Shown here piece by piece: positions 1-10,246 of a stretch of DNA of 64,000 nt; within the stretch, counting starts at the first letter, position 1, and every line of letters begins with the position of its first letter. The stretch comes from DASRHK01 sp963776465 (GTDB lineage: Bacteria > Pseudomonadota > Gammaproteobacteria > Nevskiales > Nevskiaceae): NCBI GenBank assembly GCA_963776465.1, contig CAVZMV010000002.1, forward strand, positions 2,480,001 through 2,544,000, written 5' to 3'. The notes beneath the pieces were generated by a model. It made no database searches, was not told the DNA's origin, and saw nothing but the letters and a program-made list of their open reading frames with translations. A program made the position numbers and the translations under genes.

Positions 1-708
1 GGCCCGCATTATCGCAGGTTCACCCACCCGCAAGAACGGATTGACCTGTCGCTCGATGGCCAGGCGGCTGGGCAAACTGGGGAGTCCGCGATCGCGAAGC
101 TCGCGAACGCGGCTGCGATAGCGCTCGATCTCCGCGTTCTGCGGCTCCACCGCCGCCGCGAACGCCAGGTTCGCGAGCGTGTACTCGTGCATGCAGTAGA
201 CCTCGGTCGTCCCATCGAACGCGTTGAGCCTCTGCAGCGAGTGGTGCAGCTGCGCGGCCGTGCCTTCGAACAGGCGGCCGCAACCAGCGGAGAACAGCGT
301 ATCGCCGCAGAACAGGCGAGGCGGCTCCCCCTCTGTCGGCGCGCAGTAGTAGGCGATGTGGCCGAGCGTGTGGCCCGGGATTTCCAGCACCTCGCAGTGC
401 AGCCCGAGCTCGGCGACGTCGACGCGGTCGCCTTCGCCGACGAGCTCGGTGAGTCCCTGGATCCGATGCGCCTCCGCGCGCGGCCCGTAGACCGGCGCGC
501 GATGCGCGGCGACGATGCCGGCGATGCCGCCGCAGTGATCCAGATGATGGTGCGTGATCAGGATCGCGGCGAGCTTGAGCCGGCGGGATTCCAGCGCCTG
601 CAGCACCGGCCGCGCATCGCCCGGATCGACCACCACGGCGTATCCCGCGCGCTCGACTAAATATATATAGTTGTCGACAAATGCCGGAATGGCGGTGACG
701 CTGGTCAT
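1..708 (-). CDS. gloB: Hydroxyacylglutathione hydrolase (glyoxalase II), 3' end cut by window
   Basis: Hydrolyses S-lactoylglutathione to lactate and glutathione, the second step of methylglyoxal detoxification in the cytosol. The visible 236 residues are a metallo-beta-lactamase fold with the binuclear metal motif THHHLDH at residues 52-58, a third ligand in GHTLGH (His113), the bridging Asp136 in GDTLF and His174 in MHEYT. The ATG at 706-708 gives the family N-terminus (MTSVTAIPAFVDNYIY). The frame is still open at base 1; compared with the roughly 250-residue family, about 15-20 C-terminal residues are missing. It is divergent from the methyltransferase-rnhA-dnaQ genes, the arrangement known around gloB in E. 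coli and relatives. Confidence 0.95.
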   Translation of the reverse strand, partial: MTSVTAIPAFVDNYIYLVERAGYAVVVDPGDARPVLQALESRRLKLAAILITHHHLDHCGGIAGIVAAHRAPVYGPRAEAHRIQGLTELVGEGDRVDVAELGLHCEVLEIPGHTLGHIAYYCAPTEGEPPRLFCGDTLFSAGCGRLFEGTAAQLHHSLQRLNAFDGTTEVYCMHEYTLANLAFAAAVEPQNAEIERYRSRVRELRDRGLPSLPSRLAIERQVNPFLRVGEPAIMRA

Positions 709-747
709 GCTCGTGTTCGTTGCAGCATCGGGGCCGAAGGTTAGCGC

Positions 748-1500
748 ATGAGCCCGAGGGAACGCTCGCTGGCGCGGCCGCTCGACCGCCACACCTTCGA
801 ATTGTGGCTGCGTTCGGCGACAGGTCGGCGTCTGCTCGACCTCGAGGAGCGGGAAGTCGCGCGCACGCTGCCCGAGCTGTTCGGTCGCCACCTGCTGCAG
901 GTCGGCTCCTGGGGTCGAGGCACGCGGCTCCTGACCGCGGGCCAGATGCTGCATAGCGCCGTGCTGGGCACCGTGCGCGGTTTCGACGAGCAGGCCCTGG
1001 CCGAGCCCGAGCAGCTGCCGCTCATGGCCAAGAGCGTCGACGCGATCCTGCTGCCGCACTGCCTGGAGTTCGTGCGATCCCCACAGGCGGTGCTGCGCGA
1101 GGTCAACCGGGTGCTGACGGATCGCGGCCGCGTGCTGATCCTCGGGTTCAATCCCTGGAGCTTCTGGGGTCTGCGCCACGCCCTGGGGTTGCGCTACCGC
1201 GCGTTCCCCGCGGGAGCGCATCTGGTCAGCGTCGGGCGGCTGCACGACTGGCTGGAGCTCTTGGACTTCGAGATCTGCGAGCTGCGTCGGTTCGGCGTGG
1301 GCTTTCCCTGGAACGCTCCGCGCTCCGAAGGCATCAGCAACGCCTTGCAGCGCGCGTTCGATACGCTCGCGGACGTCTATCTCGTCGTTGCGAAGAAGCG
1401 CGTGATCCCGATGACGCTGATCGGCCGTCGCACGCGCGCGGTGCTCAAGCCGGCGATCGGGACCGCGCCAGCGAGCCGCAGCGTGGTCGACCAGGCATGA
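748..1500 (+). CDS. Class I SAM-dependent methyltransferase-like protein (YafS type)
   Basis: A 250-residue Methyltransf_11-like protein of unknown substrate. The SAM-binding motif I near residues 49-62 (LLQVGSWGRGTRLL) is a degenerate version of the usual glycine-rich loop, followed by the D-A-I-L-L-P-H segment and the R-E-V-N-R-V-L helix near 97-123 that are typical of the fold. It sits between gloB (divergent) and rnhA, where E. coli has yafS, so position supports orthology better than sequence alone. Its stop overlaps the rnhA start in an ATGA (1497-1500), implying translational coupling. The ATG at 748 leaves about 40 bases to the gloB start. The reaction is unknown; the altered motif I leaves open a non-catalytic role. 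Confidence 0.8.
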   Translation: MSPRERSLARPLDRHTFELWLRSATGRRLLDLEEREVARTLPELFGRHLLQVGSWGRGTRLLTAGQMLHSAVLGTVRGFDEQALAEPEQLPLMAKSVDAILLPHCLEFVRSPQAVLREVNRVLTDRGRVLILGFNPWSFWGLRHALGLRYRAFPAGAHLVSVGRLHDWLELLDFEICELRRFGVGFPWNAPRSEGISNALQRAFDTLADVYLVVAKKRVIPMTLIGRRTRAVLKPAIGTAPASRSVVDQA

Positions 1501-1982
1501 AGCAGGTGGTGATCCACACCGACGGCGCCTGTCGCGGCAACCCGGGCCCGGGCGGCTGGGGCGCGCTGCTGGAATTCCGCGGTCAGGAGAAGAGCCTCAA
1601 CGGCGCCGAGCCGCTGACCACGAACAACCGCATGGAGATGATGGCGGCGATCCGCGCGCTGGAGACGCTCAAGGAGCCCTGCGAGGTGACGCTCGTCACC
1701 GATTCGATCTACTTGAAGCAGGGCCTGAACGAATGGCTGCCGAAGTGGAAGGTGAAAGGCTGGCGCACGGCCGACAAGAAGCCGGTGAAGAACCAGGATC
1801 TCTGGGAGCGCCTCGACGCCGCCGCTGCCCGCCACAGGATCGACTGGCAGTGGGTGAAGGGCCACTCCGGTCATCCCGGCAACGAAGCCGCCGATCGTCT
1901 GGCCAATGAAGCTATCGATCAAATGACGGCCGGCGCCACCGCCGCCATCGAACCTGTCCCGAGCAATTCCGGACGAGCATGA
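1497..1982 (+). CDS. rnhA: Ribonuclease HI
   Basis: Cleaves the RNA strand of RNA-DNA hybrids, removing R-loops and primer remnants. The 161-residue protein shows the complete DEDD active site: Asp9 in HTDGACRGNPG, Glu47 in NNRMEMMAAI, Asp69 in VTDSIYLKQG and Asp133 in GNEAADRLA, with the catalytic-loop histidine in KGHSGHPGN. The basic handle region (WLPKWKVKGWR) typical of bacterial RNase HI is present. Length matches the family (about 155 residues) with a short extra C-terminal tail. Its start overlaps the methyltransferase stop by 4 bases and its stop overlaps the dnaQ start (1979-1982), so the three genes form a tight operon. Confidence 0.97.
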   Translation: MKQVVIHTDGACRGNPGPGGWGALLEFRGQEKSLNGAEPLTTNNRMEMMAAIRALETLKEPCEVTLVTDSIYLKQGLNEWLPKWKVKGWRTADKKPVKNQDLWERLDAAAARHRIDWQWVKGHSGHPGNEAADRLANEAIDQMTAGATAAIEPVPSNSGRA

Positions 1983-2734
1983 TCAGACAAATCGTCCTGG
2001 ACACCGAGACCACGGGCCTCGAGGCTTCGGAAGGTCATCGCATCATCGAAGTGGGCTGCGTGGAGCTGCGCGAGCGGCGGCCCAGCGGCAACAACTTCCA
2101 CCGCTACGTGAATCCGGAGCGCGCGATCGACCGCGGCGCACGCGACGTGCACGGTCTCAGCGACGAGAAGCTGGCCGACAAGCCGCGCTTCGCCGAGATC
2201 GCCGACGATCTTCTCGCATACCTGCGCGGCGCCGAGCTGATCATCCACAACGCGGCGTTCGACGTGGAGTTCCTGAACCTGGAGCTCGAGCGGGCGGGGA
2301 TCGCCGAGCGCGTCGAGCAGATCTGCACGATCACCGACACGGTGCAGATGGCGCGGCGCATGCACCCCGGACAGCGGGTGAACCTGGACGCGCTGTGCCA
2401 GCGCTACGGCGTCGACAACTCGCGGCGCGACCTGCACGGGGCCTTGATCGACGCCCGGCTCCTGGGCGAGGTCTACATCGCCATGACCAGCGGGCAGGAC
2501 GCGCTGAGCTTCGGTCCGAGCGCAGCCGAAGCCACTGCGACGCTGGCGTCTACCGCGCTGGAGCCGCTGCGTCGCGGCGTGCTCACGATCGTCCGTGCAA
2601 CTGCCGACGAGCTGGCCGCGCACGCGGAGCGGCTGGCGCAGATCGCGAAGAAGTGTGGGAAGGCGCTCTGGAGCCAGGAGATCGAGGCTCGCCCGGCAGG
2701 TCCGGCGGGAGACGCCGTAAATACGTCCCTGTAG
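1979..2734 (+). CDS. dnaQ: DNA polymerase III epsilon subunit (3'-5' proofreading exonuclease)
   Basis: Proofreading subunit of the replicative polymerase. The 251-residue protein is a DEDDh exonuclease: Asp8 and Glu10 in LDTETTG, Asp95 in HNAAFDVEFLN, and His153 with Asp158 in HGALIDARLL. The C-terminal 60 or so residues after the exonuclease core would be the tether that binds the alpha subunit. The start overlaps rnhA in an ATGA, the conserved rnhA-dnaQ linkage. The last five residues (VNTSL) and the stop are encoded inside a dispersed repeat that begins near 2719, so the extreme C-terminus may have been altered by repeat insertion. Confidence 0.96.
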   Translation: MIRQIVLDTETTGLEASEGHRIIEVGCVELRERRPSGNNFHRYVNPERAIDRGARDVHGLSDEKLADKPRFAEIADDLLAYLRGAELIIHNAAFDVEFLNLELERAGIAERVEQICTITDTVQMARRMHPGQRVNLDALCQRYGVDNSRRDLHGALIDARLLGEVYIAMTSGQDALSFGPSAAEATATLASTALEPLRRGVLTIVRATADELAAHAERLAQIAKKCGKALWSQEIEARPAGPAGDAVNTSL

Positions 2735-2790
2735 GCTCGACGTCCGCCATCCCTGGCGGCCGACGCTCTCGCCGAACCAGCCGGGCCGAG
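2719..2790 (+). repeat. Dispersed RTCCMT-loop hairpin repeat, copy 1
   Basis: Begins with AATACGTCCCTGTAGGCTCG and continues with a GC-rich hairpin whose arms CCGCC and GGCGG flank the loop ATCCCT, then a CCGAACCAGCCGGG segment. Related copies lie at 29514-29573, 29627-29676 (inverted), 32311-32375 and 32453-32476 (inverted). It overlaps the last codons of dnaQ and lies between the convergent genes dnaQ and ugd, so it may also end transcription. Confidence 0.6.
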
Positions 2791-2803
2791 CTTCCGATCA
2801 GAC

Positions 2804-4135
2804 CTAGGCTCTCACCACGGGCCTGCCGATGCTGAAGTAGGTGAAACCCGTCTGCTGCATGAACGCCGGATCGAAGAGATTGCGGCCGTCGAAGATCAGC
2901 GGCTGCTTCATCAGCTCCTTGAGCTGACGGAAGTTCGGGCTCTGGAACATGCGCCACTCGGTGACGATCGCCAACGCGTCGGCGCCTGTAGCAGCGGCCT
3001 CGGCGGATTCGGAGAACAGCATGTTCGGCTGACGCTCGTAGAGGTGCCGCGCTTCTCCCATCGCCACCGGATCGTAGGCTTGCACGCGGCCACCGTCGGC
3101 AAGCACCGCGTCGATCAGGTTGCGGCTCGGCGCCGCGCGCATGTCGTCGGTCTTGGGCTTGAACGATAGACCCCACACGGCGATGGTGCGGCCCTTCAAG
3201 CTGCCGAGCTGCTCCTTGATCTTGGCGAACAGCACGTTCTTCTGGCGGCCGTTCACTTCCTCGACCGCGCGCAGGAGCTCGGGCTTGGAGCCGGCATCCT
3301 CAGCCGTGCGCACGAGCGCCTGCACGTCCTTGGGGAAGCACGAGCCGCCGTAGCCGCAGCCGGGATAGATGAAATGGAAGCCGATGCGCGGATCCGAGCC
3401 GATGCCGATGCGCACGCGCTCGATGTCGGTGCCGAGCTTCTCGGAGATGTTCGCCAGCTCGTTCATGAAGCTGATCTTGGTCGCGAGCATCGCGTTGGCC
3501 GCGTACTTGGTGAGCTCGGAGGAGCGCACGTCCATCACCAGCAGGCGATCGTGGTTGCGATTGAACGGCGTATAGAGCGCGCGCATCAGGTCGGTGGCCT
3601 TGTCGCTGTTGGAGCCGATGACGACACGATCCGGCTTGTTGAAGTCCTCCACCGCCGCGCCTTCCTTGAGGAATTCCGGGTTCGACACGACGTCGTACGC
3701 GACCTCCTTCTTGCGGTTCGCGAGCTCGCCGCGGATGGCGGCGTCGACTTTCTCGGCGGTGCCGACGGGCACCGTCGACTTGGTCACGACCACGCGGTAG
3801 TCGGTGAGGTGCTTGCCGATGGATTTGGCGACGGCGAGCACGTGATGCAGGTCAGCCGAGCCGTCTTCGGCCGGCGGCGTGCCGACCGCGATGAACTGGA
3901 AGAGGCCATGCGCGACGCCTTCGGCAGCGTCGGTGGTGAAGCGCAGCCGTCCTGCCTCGAAATTGCGCTTGACCAGATCCTCGAGGCCCGGCTCGTAAAA
4001 GGGAACGTGTCCCTTGCGCAGCTTGGCCACCTTGGCTTGGTCGATGTCGACGCACAGCACGGCATTGCCGGCATCGGCGAAGCAGGCAGCGGTGACCAGC
4101 CCGACGTAGCCCGAGCCGAAAATGGTGATTTCCAC
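2804..4135 (-). CDS. ugd: UDP-glucose 6-dehydrogenase
   Basis: Oxidises UDP-glucose twice with NAD+ to UDP-glucuronate, a precursor for capsule, exopolysaccharide or lipid A modification. The 443-residue protein has the N-terminal Rossmann motif GSGYVG at residues 7-12, the NAD-site TGT-type segment (FIAVGTPPAEDG, about 81-92), the substrate region NPEFLKEG at 152-159 and the catalytic Cys266 in GCGYGGSCFPKD. The C-terminal UDP-binding domain follows (SFKPKTDDMR). It lies 40 bases downstream of the ArsR-methyltransferase gene on the same strand and could be co-transcribed with it. No other polysaccharide genes are nearby, so the end product cannot be told from context. Confidence 0.96.
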   Translation of the reverse strand: MEITIFGSGYVGLVTAACFADAGNAVLCVDIDQAKVAKLRKGHVPFYEPGLEDLVKRNFEAGRLRFTTDAAEGVAHGLFQFIAVGTPPAEDGSADLHHVLAVAKSIGKHLTDYRVVVTKSTVPVGTAEKVDAAIRGELANRKKEVAYDVVSNPEFLKEGAAVEDFNKPDRVVIGSNSDKATDLMRALYTPFNRNHDRLLVMDVRSSELTKYAANAMLATKISFMNELANISEKLGTDIERVRIGIGSDPRIGFHFIYPGCGYGGSCFPKDVQALVRTAEDAGSKPELLRAVEEVNGRQKNVLFAKIKEQLGSLKGRTIAVWGLSFKPKTDDMRAAPSRNLIDAVLADGGRVQAYDPVAMGEARHLYERQPNMLFSESAEAAATGADALAIVTEWRMFQSPNFRQLKELMKQPLIFDGRNLFDPAFMQQTGFTYFSIGRPVVRA

Positions 4136-4175
4136 GTGGAAGCCCCGAGTTGTTGGTGTGAAGCGGCCGGCTATT

Positions 4176-5111
4176 TTAGCGGCCGGATCGCGCCAATGCA
4201 GTGATCACGGAAAAATACGGCGGCCGGGTCTCGCGCGATGTGATGCGGCAGCTTTCGACGCTGAGGCCCGCCTGCTCGATCAGCTTCGACAGCGTCGGTA
4301 CCGACAGGCCCAGGTTCTGATGGTCGTAGGCCCGCATGGTTTCCTTGTGCTTGTGCGCGGCGAGCGCTGCGATCACCAGCCGCCCGCGCGGACGCAGGAC
4401 CCGCGCGGCCTCCGACAGCACCCGCTGCGGCTCGCGCGTGTAGGTGAGCGCGTGCATCAGGAAAACCTGATCGAAGCGCGACTCGCCGAACGGCAGCGCG
4501 TGCATGTCGGCGCGGCAGTAGCAAACGCGCGGCAATGCGTGCAGCCGCTTGCGTGCGGCGGCCAGCACCGCGGCGCTGATGTCGGCGCACATGACGCTGC
4601 GCGCATGCTCGGAGATCAGCTCGGCGAGCAGGCCGTCGCCCGAGCCGAGGTCCAGCACGTCGCCGAGCTCCAGCAGGCCGATGAGCGCGCGCGCGCTGGC
4701 TTCCCAGGTGCGGCCCGGCGAATAGTGCAGCTCCATGCGGCCGGCTACGGAATCGGCCCAGCTCTGGCCGTGCTTGCGGGCGTTGACGACGCCCTGCGCG
4801 CGCTCGGCGTCCACGCGTATGCGCCGGTCGGACACGCGGCTTTTCAGCACCGCCCAGAGCTCGGCGGCAAGCCCGCCGTCGGCGAGATTGGCAGAGAACA
4901 GCGCAGCGGCGCCCGCGCGACGGTCCTGCACGAGGCCCGCTCGCTTCAAGCGAGTCAGATGTGTGGACACGCGGCTTTGGGCCAGCGACGTGACTTCGGT
5001 CAGCTCGGCGACCGAAAGCTCGAAGGATTCCAGCAGAACCAGCAGCCGCAGCCGCGTCTCATCCGCGAGAAGACGGCAGAGCTCGGTACTCTGTTGAAGG
5101 GTCAGTGACAC
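4176..5111 (-). CDS. ArsR-family winged-helix regulator fused to a SAM methyltransferase domain
   Basis: A 311-residue fusion. Residues about 5-85 form an ArsR-type winged helix (recognition helix around SLAQSRVSTHLTRLKRAGLV), and residues about 145-290 form a class I methyltransferase with motif I VLDLGSGDG at 152-160 and a Y-C-R-A-D-M-H motif after it. The ELCVCD metal-binding box of classical ArsR/SmtB sensors is absent (the place reads ELSVAEL), so it probably senses something other than metal. ArsR proteins with this architecture are often tied to methionine/SAH metabolism; that link is inference here. The start codon is GTG (5111). It is preceded on the same strand by the H1-like gene (26-base gap) and followed by ugd. 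Confidence 0.85.
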   Translation of the reverse strand: MSLTLQQSTELCRLLADETRLRLLVLLESFELSVAELTEVTSLAQSRVSTHLTRLKRAGLVQDRRAGAAALFSANLADGGLAAELWAVLKSRVSDRRIRVDAERAQGVVNARKHGQSWADSVAGRMELHYSPGRTWEASARALIGLLELGDVLDLGSGDGLLAELISEHARSVMCADISAAVLAAARKRLHALPRVCYCRADMHALPFGESRFDQVFLMHALTYTREPQRVLSEAARVLRPRGRLVIAALAAHKHKETMRAYDHQNLGLSVPTLSKLIEQAGLSVESCRITSRETRPPYFSVITALARSGR

Positions 5112-5137
5112 CCAGAACGCTGGATGCGGCTCCGGAA

Positions 5138-5695
5138 TCAGGCCGCTGGACCACCGGGAGGCGCCGTCGGCGACTCGGAGGCCATCGGCACCGCCGCAGG
5201 GGCTGCCGGCGGCGGGACGACCGCTGCCTTGGCCTTGCTGGTCGCCATCGCCGCGCGCGACATCGCGCGGCTGACGGAGTCAGGCATGGAGGGCAGGCTG
5301 GCGCTGACGCGCTTCTGCATCTTGCGGACGCTGCGCTGGGCCGCCTTCACCTGCTTGCGCGCCTGGGTCTGCGCCTTGCGCGCCGTCTTGCGCATTTGCG
5401 TGCGTGCGGACTTGGCCGCCTTCCTGACCTGGCGCACCGCGCTCTTGGCGGAGCCTTTGCCGCTGCCGGTCACCAGCTTGGTGATGCGCGCGCGCGTCTT
5501 GCCCAGCGCATTCAACGTTTCCTTGGCGCTCGCCAGCACGCGATTGAGCGTCTGCTGCAGGATCTTGCGCTGCTTCTGGGCGGTCGCCAGGGCAATGTTG
5601 AGATCCTTGCGCAGTTGATCGACGCGCCCTTGCGGCTTCGCGGTTTTCCTGGCTTTGGCAGATTTCCTGGGGTTCTTGCGTGATCGAGCGGCCAT
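5138..5695 (-). CDS. Histone H1-like Lys/Ala/Arg-rich basic protein
   Basis: A 185-residue, low-complexity basic protein. The first 20 residues and the middle (about 80-130) are dominated by K, R, A, S and T in AKSARTQMRKTARKAQ-like repeats resembling bacterial histone-H1 or AlgP-type tails. Residues about 25-65 can form an amphipathic helix or coiled coil (VDQLRKDLNIALATAQKQRK). The C-terminal 30 residues are Pro/Ala-rich. I chose the ATG at 5695 because GAGG lies 8 bases upstream; an open frame extends to 5887 but that part has no matching composition. DNA binding or nucleoid compaction is inferred from composition only. It is divergent from fadB. Confidence 0.65.
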   Translation of the reverse strand: MAARSRKNPRKSAKARKTAKPQGRVDQLRKDLNIALATAQKQRKILQQTLNRVLASAKETLNALGKTRARITKLVTGSGKGSAKSAVRQVRKAAKSARTQMRKTARKAQTQARKQVKAAQRSVRKMQKRVSASLPSMPDSVSRAMSRAAMATSKAKAAVVPPPAAPAAVPMASESPTAPPGGPAA

Positions 5696-5834
5696 GATTT
5701 GCCTCGTGCACGTGGATAATTTTTGCTCGCGGCAGTGTAGGTCCGGCCTTCGCGTCCTGTCAAAGAAAAATGGCTGATGCCGCTTGAATTTACGCAGCGA
5801 TGCTCGGTCGTTATCATGGCCGCTCTTCAAATCC

Positions 5835-5857
5835 CCGCGGCGCGCAAAACGCCGCGG
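5835..5857. promoter_or_regulatory. GC-rich perfect inverted repeat in the fadB leader
   Basis: CCGCGGCG and CGCCGCGG flank the loop CGCAAAA, about 30 bases before the fadB ATG in the 190-base gap between the divergent H1-like gene and fadB. It could be an RNA hairpin in the fadBA leader or an operator. No T-run follows, so it is not an intrinsic terminator. I found no clean match to a FadR or PsrA site. Confidence 0.4.
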
Positions 5858-5885
5858 TTTCCATTCCAGAGGAGCGAAACCATCC

Positions 5886-8058
<2,173 letters not shown>

Positions 8059-8091
8059 GGCGCGCCGCGCGCGCCGCAACCGGAGACATCA

Positions 8092-9255
8092 ATGTCCACT
8101 GAAGTCGTCATCGTCGACGCCATCCGCACCCCGATGGGCCGCTCGAAGGCCGGCGCGTTCCGCAACGTACGCGCCGAAGACCTGTCCGCGCACCTGATCA
8201 AGGCCATCCTCAAGCGCAATCCGGCCGTGAAGCCGGCCGAGGTCGAGGACGTGATCTGGGGCTGCGTGCAGCAGACGCTCGAGCAAGGCTTCAACATCGC
8301 CCGCAACTCGGCGCTGCTCGCCGGGCTGCCGATCAACGTCGCCGGCCAGACCGTCAATCGCCTGTGCGGATCGTCGATGACCGCGATCCACGCGGCGGCC
8401 AACGCCATCATGGGCGGGCAGGGCGACGTCTACGTCTGCGGCGGCGTCGAGCACATGGGCCACGTGCCGATGATGCACGGCGTCGACATCAATCCCGCGT
8501 TCTCGACGGTCGCCGCCAAGGCATCGGGGATGATGGGACTGACCGCAGAGATGCTGGCGACGATGTTCAACATCTCGCGCAAGGCGCAGGACGAGTTCGC
8601 GCTGGCGTCGCATCAGAAGGCCATCGCCGCGCACAAGAGCGGCGCCAACAAGAATGAGGTTGTCCCGGTCGAGGGCCACGACGCCGACGGCGCGCCCATC
8701 CTCGTGGACTACGACGAAGTGGCGCGTGCCGACGCCAGCCTTGAAGGCCTGGCGAGCCTCAAGCCCGCGTTCAATCCCAAGGGGTCGGTCACCGCAGGCA
8801 ACAGCTCGGCGATCTCCGACGGCGCCTCCTGCGTGCTGGTGATGTCGGCCGAAAAAGCCAAGGCGCTCGGCGTGAAGCCCCTGGTCAAGATCCGGGCGAT
8901 GGCCAGCGCCGGCTGCGATCCTGCAACCATGGGCCGCGGCCCGGTCCCGGCGACGCAGAAGGCCCTCAAGCGCGCGGGCCTGGAGCTCAAGAACATCGAC
9001 TACTTCGAGCTCAACGAAGCCTTCGCCGCGCAGTCGCTGGCCGTGCTCACGGAGATGAAGCTGCTCGATCGGATGGATCGCATCAATCTCAAGGGCGGCG
9101 CGATCGCCCTGGGCCATCCGCTGGGATGCTCCGGCGCGCGCATCACCGGCACGCTGGCGCGCATTCTGGCCGAGAAGGACGCGCAGTTCGGCGTCGCGAC
9201 GATGTGCATCGGCATGGGGCAGGGCGTCGCGACCGTGCTGGAGCGCGTGCAGTAG
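8092..9255 (+). CDS. fadA: 3-ketoacyl-CoA thiolase (beta subunit)
   Basis: Thiolytic cleavage of 3-ketoacyl-CoA to acetyl-CoA and a shortened acyl-CoA. At 387 residues it matches E. coli FadA in length. The acyl-accepting Cys92 lies in NRLCGSSM, the C-terminal catalytic His in GGAIALGHPLGCSG, and the second catalytic Cys in ATMCIGMGQG. It directly follows fadB and would form the alpha2-beta2 trifunctional complex with it. The gene ends at a GTAG-type palindromic repeat (9257-9311) that separates it from the convergent esterase gene. Confidence 0.97.
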   Translation: MSTEVVIVDAIRTPMGRSKAGAFRNVRAEDLSAHLIKAILKRNPAVKPAEVEDVIWGCVQQTLEQGFNIARNSALLAGLPINVAGQTVNRLCGSSMTAIHAAANAIMGGQGDVYVCGGVEHMGHVPMMHGVDINPAFSTVAAKASGMMGLTAEMLATMFNISRKAQDEFALASHQKAIAAHKSGANKNEVVPVEGHDADGAPILVDYDEVARADASLEGLASLKPAFNPKGSVTAGNSSAISDGASCVLVMSAEKAKALGVKPLVKIRAMASAGCDPATMGRGPVPATQKALKRAGLELKNIDYFELNEAFAAQSLAVLTEMKLLDRMDRINLKGGAIALGHPLGCSGARITGTLARILAEKDAQFGVATMCIGMGQGVATVLERVQ

Positions 9256-9256
9256 C

Positions 9257-9311
9257 GTAGGAGGGGCCGTTGGCCCCGACCAACGAGATCGGGGCCAACG
9301 GCCCCTCCTAC
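9257..9311. repeat. GTAG/CTAC REP-like palindrome, copy 1
   Basis: A near-perfect palindrome: GTAGGAGGGGCCGTTGGCCC on the left and its reverse complement ending CCTCCTAC on the right, separated by about 10 bases. It fills the space between convergent fadA and the esterase gene; its right CTAC end supplies the esterase stop codon (9308-9310). Copies at 14076-14125 and 26441-26494 share the same arms. The GTAG head and form match the REP elements known in Xanthomonas and Stenotrophomonas. It can act as a bidirectional terminator. Confidence 0.85.
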
Positions 9312-10240
9312 AGCTTCAGCGCGGCGTGACTGCCGGTGTCGCCGTGGCTGGCGCCGGCATGCTGCTGGATGAACTGCGCGATCTCCTTGATCGCCGCGCG
9401 TGACTCGCGCAGCACGCCGACATGCAGCTGAAAGTCGTGCCACAGCCCCTCGAACTGATGCAGCCGTACCTCGACACCCGCCTTCCTCGCGCGGTCGGTG
9501 AGGCGCGTGGAATCCGAAAGCACGATCTCCTCGCTTCCCACCTGGATCAGCATCGGCGGCAGGCCGCCGAGCTCGGCGTACAAGGGCGAGCACATCGGAT
9601 GATCCGGGGCGAGGTCGGCCAGGTATTCCCGGGCCCAGCGGCGAAGTCCCTCCGGCGACAGCATCGGGTCGCGCTCCGCCAGGGTGACGAAGCTCTCGCC
9701 CGTGCCGGCGAGATCGACCCAGGGTGACATGAGCGCGACCGCAGCGGGCAGCCGCTCATGGGCGTTGCGCAGCGCCAGGCACAAACTCAGTGCCAGTCCG
9801 GCGCCGGCGGAATCGCCGACGACCGCGATCCGGCTCGGCAGGAATCCGTCCGCGAGCATCCATCGGTATGCGGCAAGCGCGTCGTCGAGCGCCGCCGGAT
9901 GCGGATGCTCCGGCGCAAGCCGGTAATCCACCGCAAACACGACCATGTCGGCCTGCTTTGCCAGCGAGCCGGTGATCACGCGGTAGGAGTAGGGCGAGCC
10001 GATGCAATAGCCGCCGCCATGCAGGTAGAGGATCGCGCGCTTGGTGCGCGGCAGCCTGCCCGACACGCACTCGCCGCGGACGCCGCCCATGTCGACCGGC
10101 TTGCGCCGGACCCCCGCGGGCGCCGGCATCAGCAGGGCCATGCGCTTGACCAGCCGGCGCTGCGCCGGCACCGGCGTTGCGGGGCCGAACGCCTTCTTCA
10201 GCGTCCTGCGCAGCGAGGTCTTGAGGATCGCCTTGAGCAT
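9308..10240 (-). CDS. Alpha/beta hydrolase, hormone-sensitive-lipase-like esterase
   Basis: A 310-residue HSL-family (bacterial family IV) carboxylesterase. The oxyanion motif HGGG is at residues 74-77 (YLHGGGYCIGSP), the nucleophile Ser144 in GDSAGAG, and the catalytic His268 in GLWHDF; the acidic residue is likely in GSEEIVLSD (Glu238 or Asp243) where most relatives have an Asp. There is no clear signal peptide, so it is probably cytosolic. It starts 6 bases after the monooxygenase stop and is the last gene of a crotonase-monooxygenase-esterase operon. That position suggests it hydrolyses the ester or lactone made by the monooxygenase (inference). Confidence 0.9.
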   Translation of the reverse strand: MLKAILKTSLRRTLKKAFGPATPVPAQRRLVKRMALLMPAPAGVRRKPVDMGGVRGECVSGRLPRTKRAILYLHGGGYCIGSPYSYRVITGSLAKQADMVVFAVDYRLAPEHPHPAALDDALAAYRWMLADGFLPSRIAVVGDSAGAGLALSLCLALRNAHERLPAAVALMSPWVDLAGTGESFVTLAERDPMLSPEGLRRWAREYLADLAPDHPMCSPLYAELGGLPPMLIQVGSEEIVLSDSTRLTDRARKAGVEVRLHQFEGLWHDFQLHVGVLRESRAAIKEIAQFIQQHAGASHGDTGSHAALKL

Positions 10241-10246
10241 GCGCTC

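Noticed and set aside
5784..5860. Fatty-acid regulator (PsrA/FadR) operator and -35/-10 boxes before fadB
   Set aside because: AAAC-N6-GTTT at about 5847 has the wrong spacing, and TTGAAT at 5784 pairs only with a TATCAT 22 bases away.
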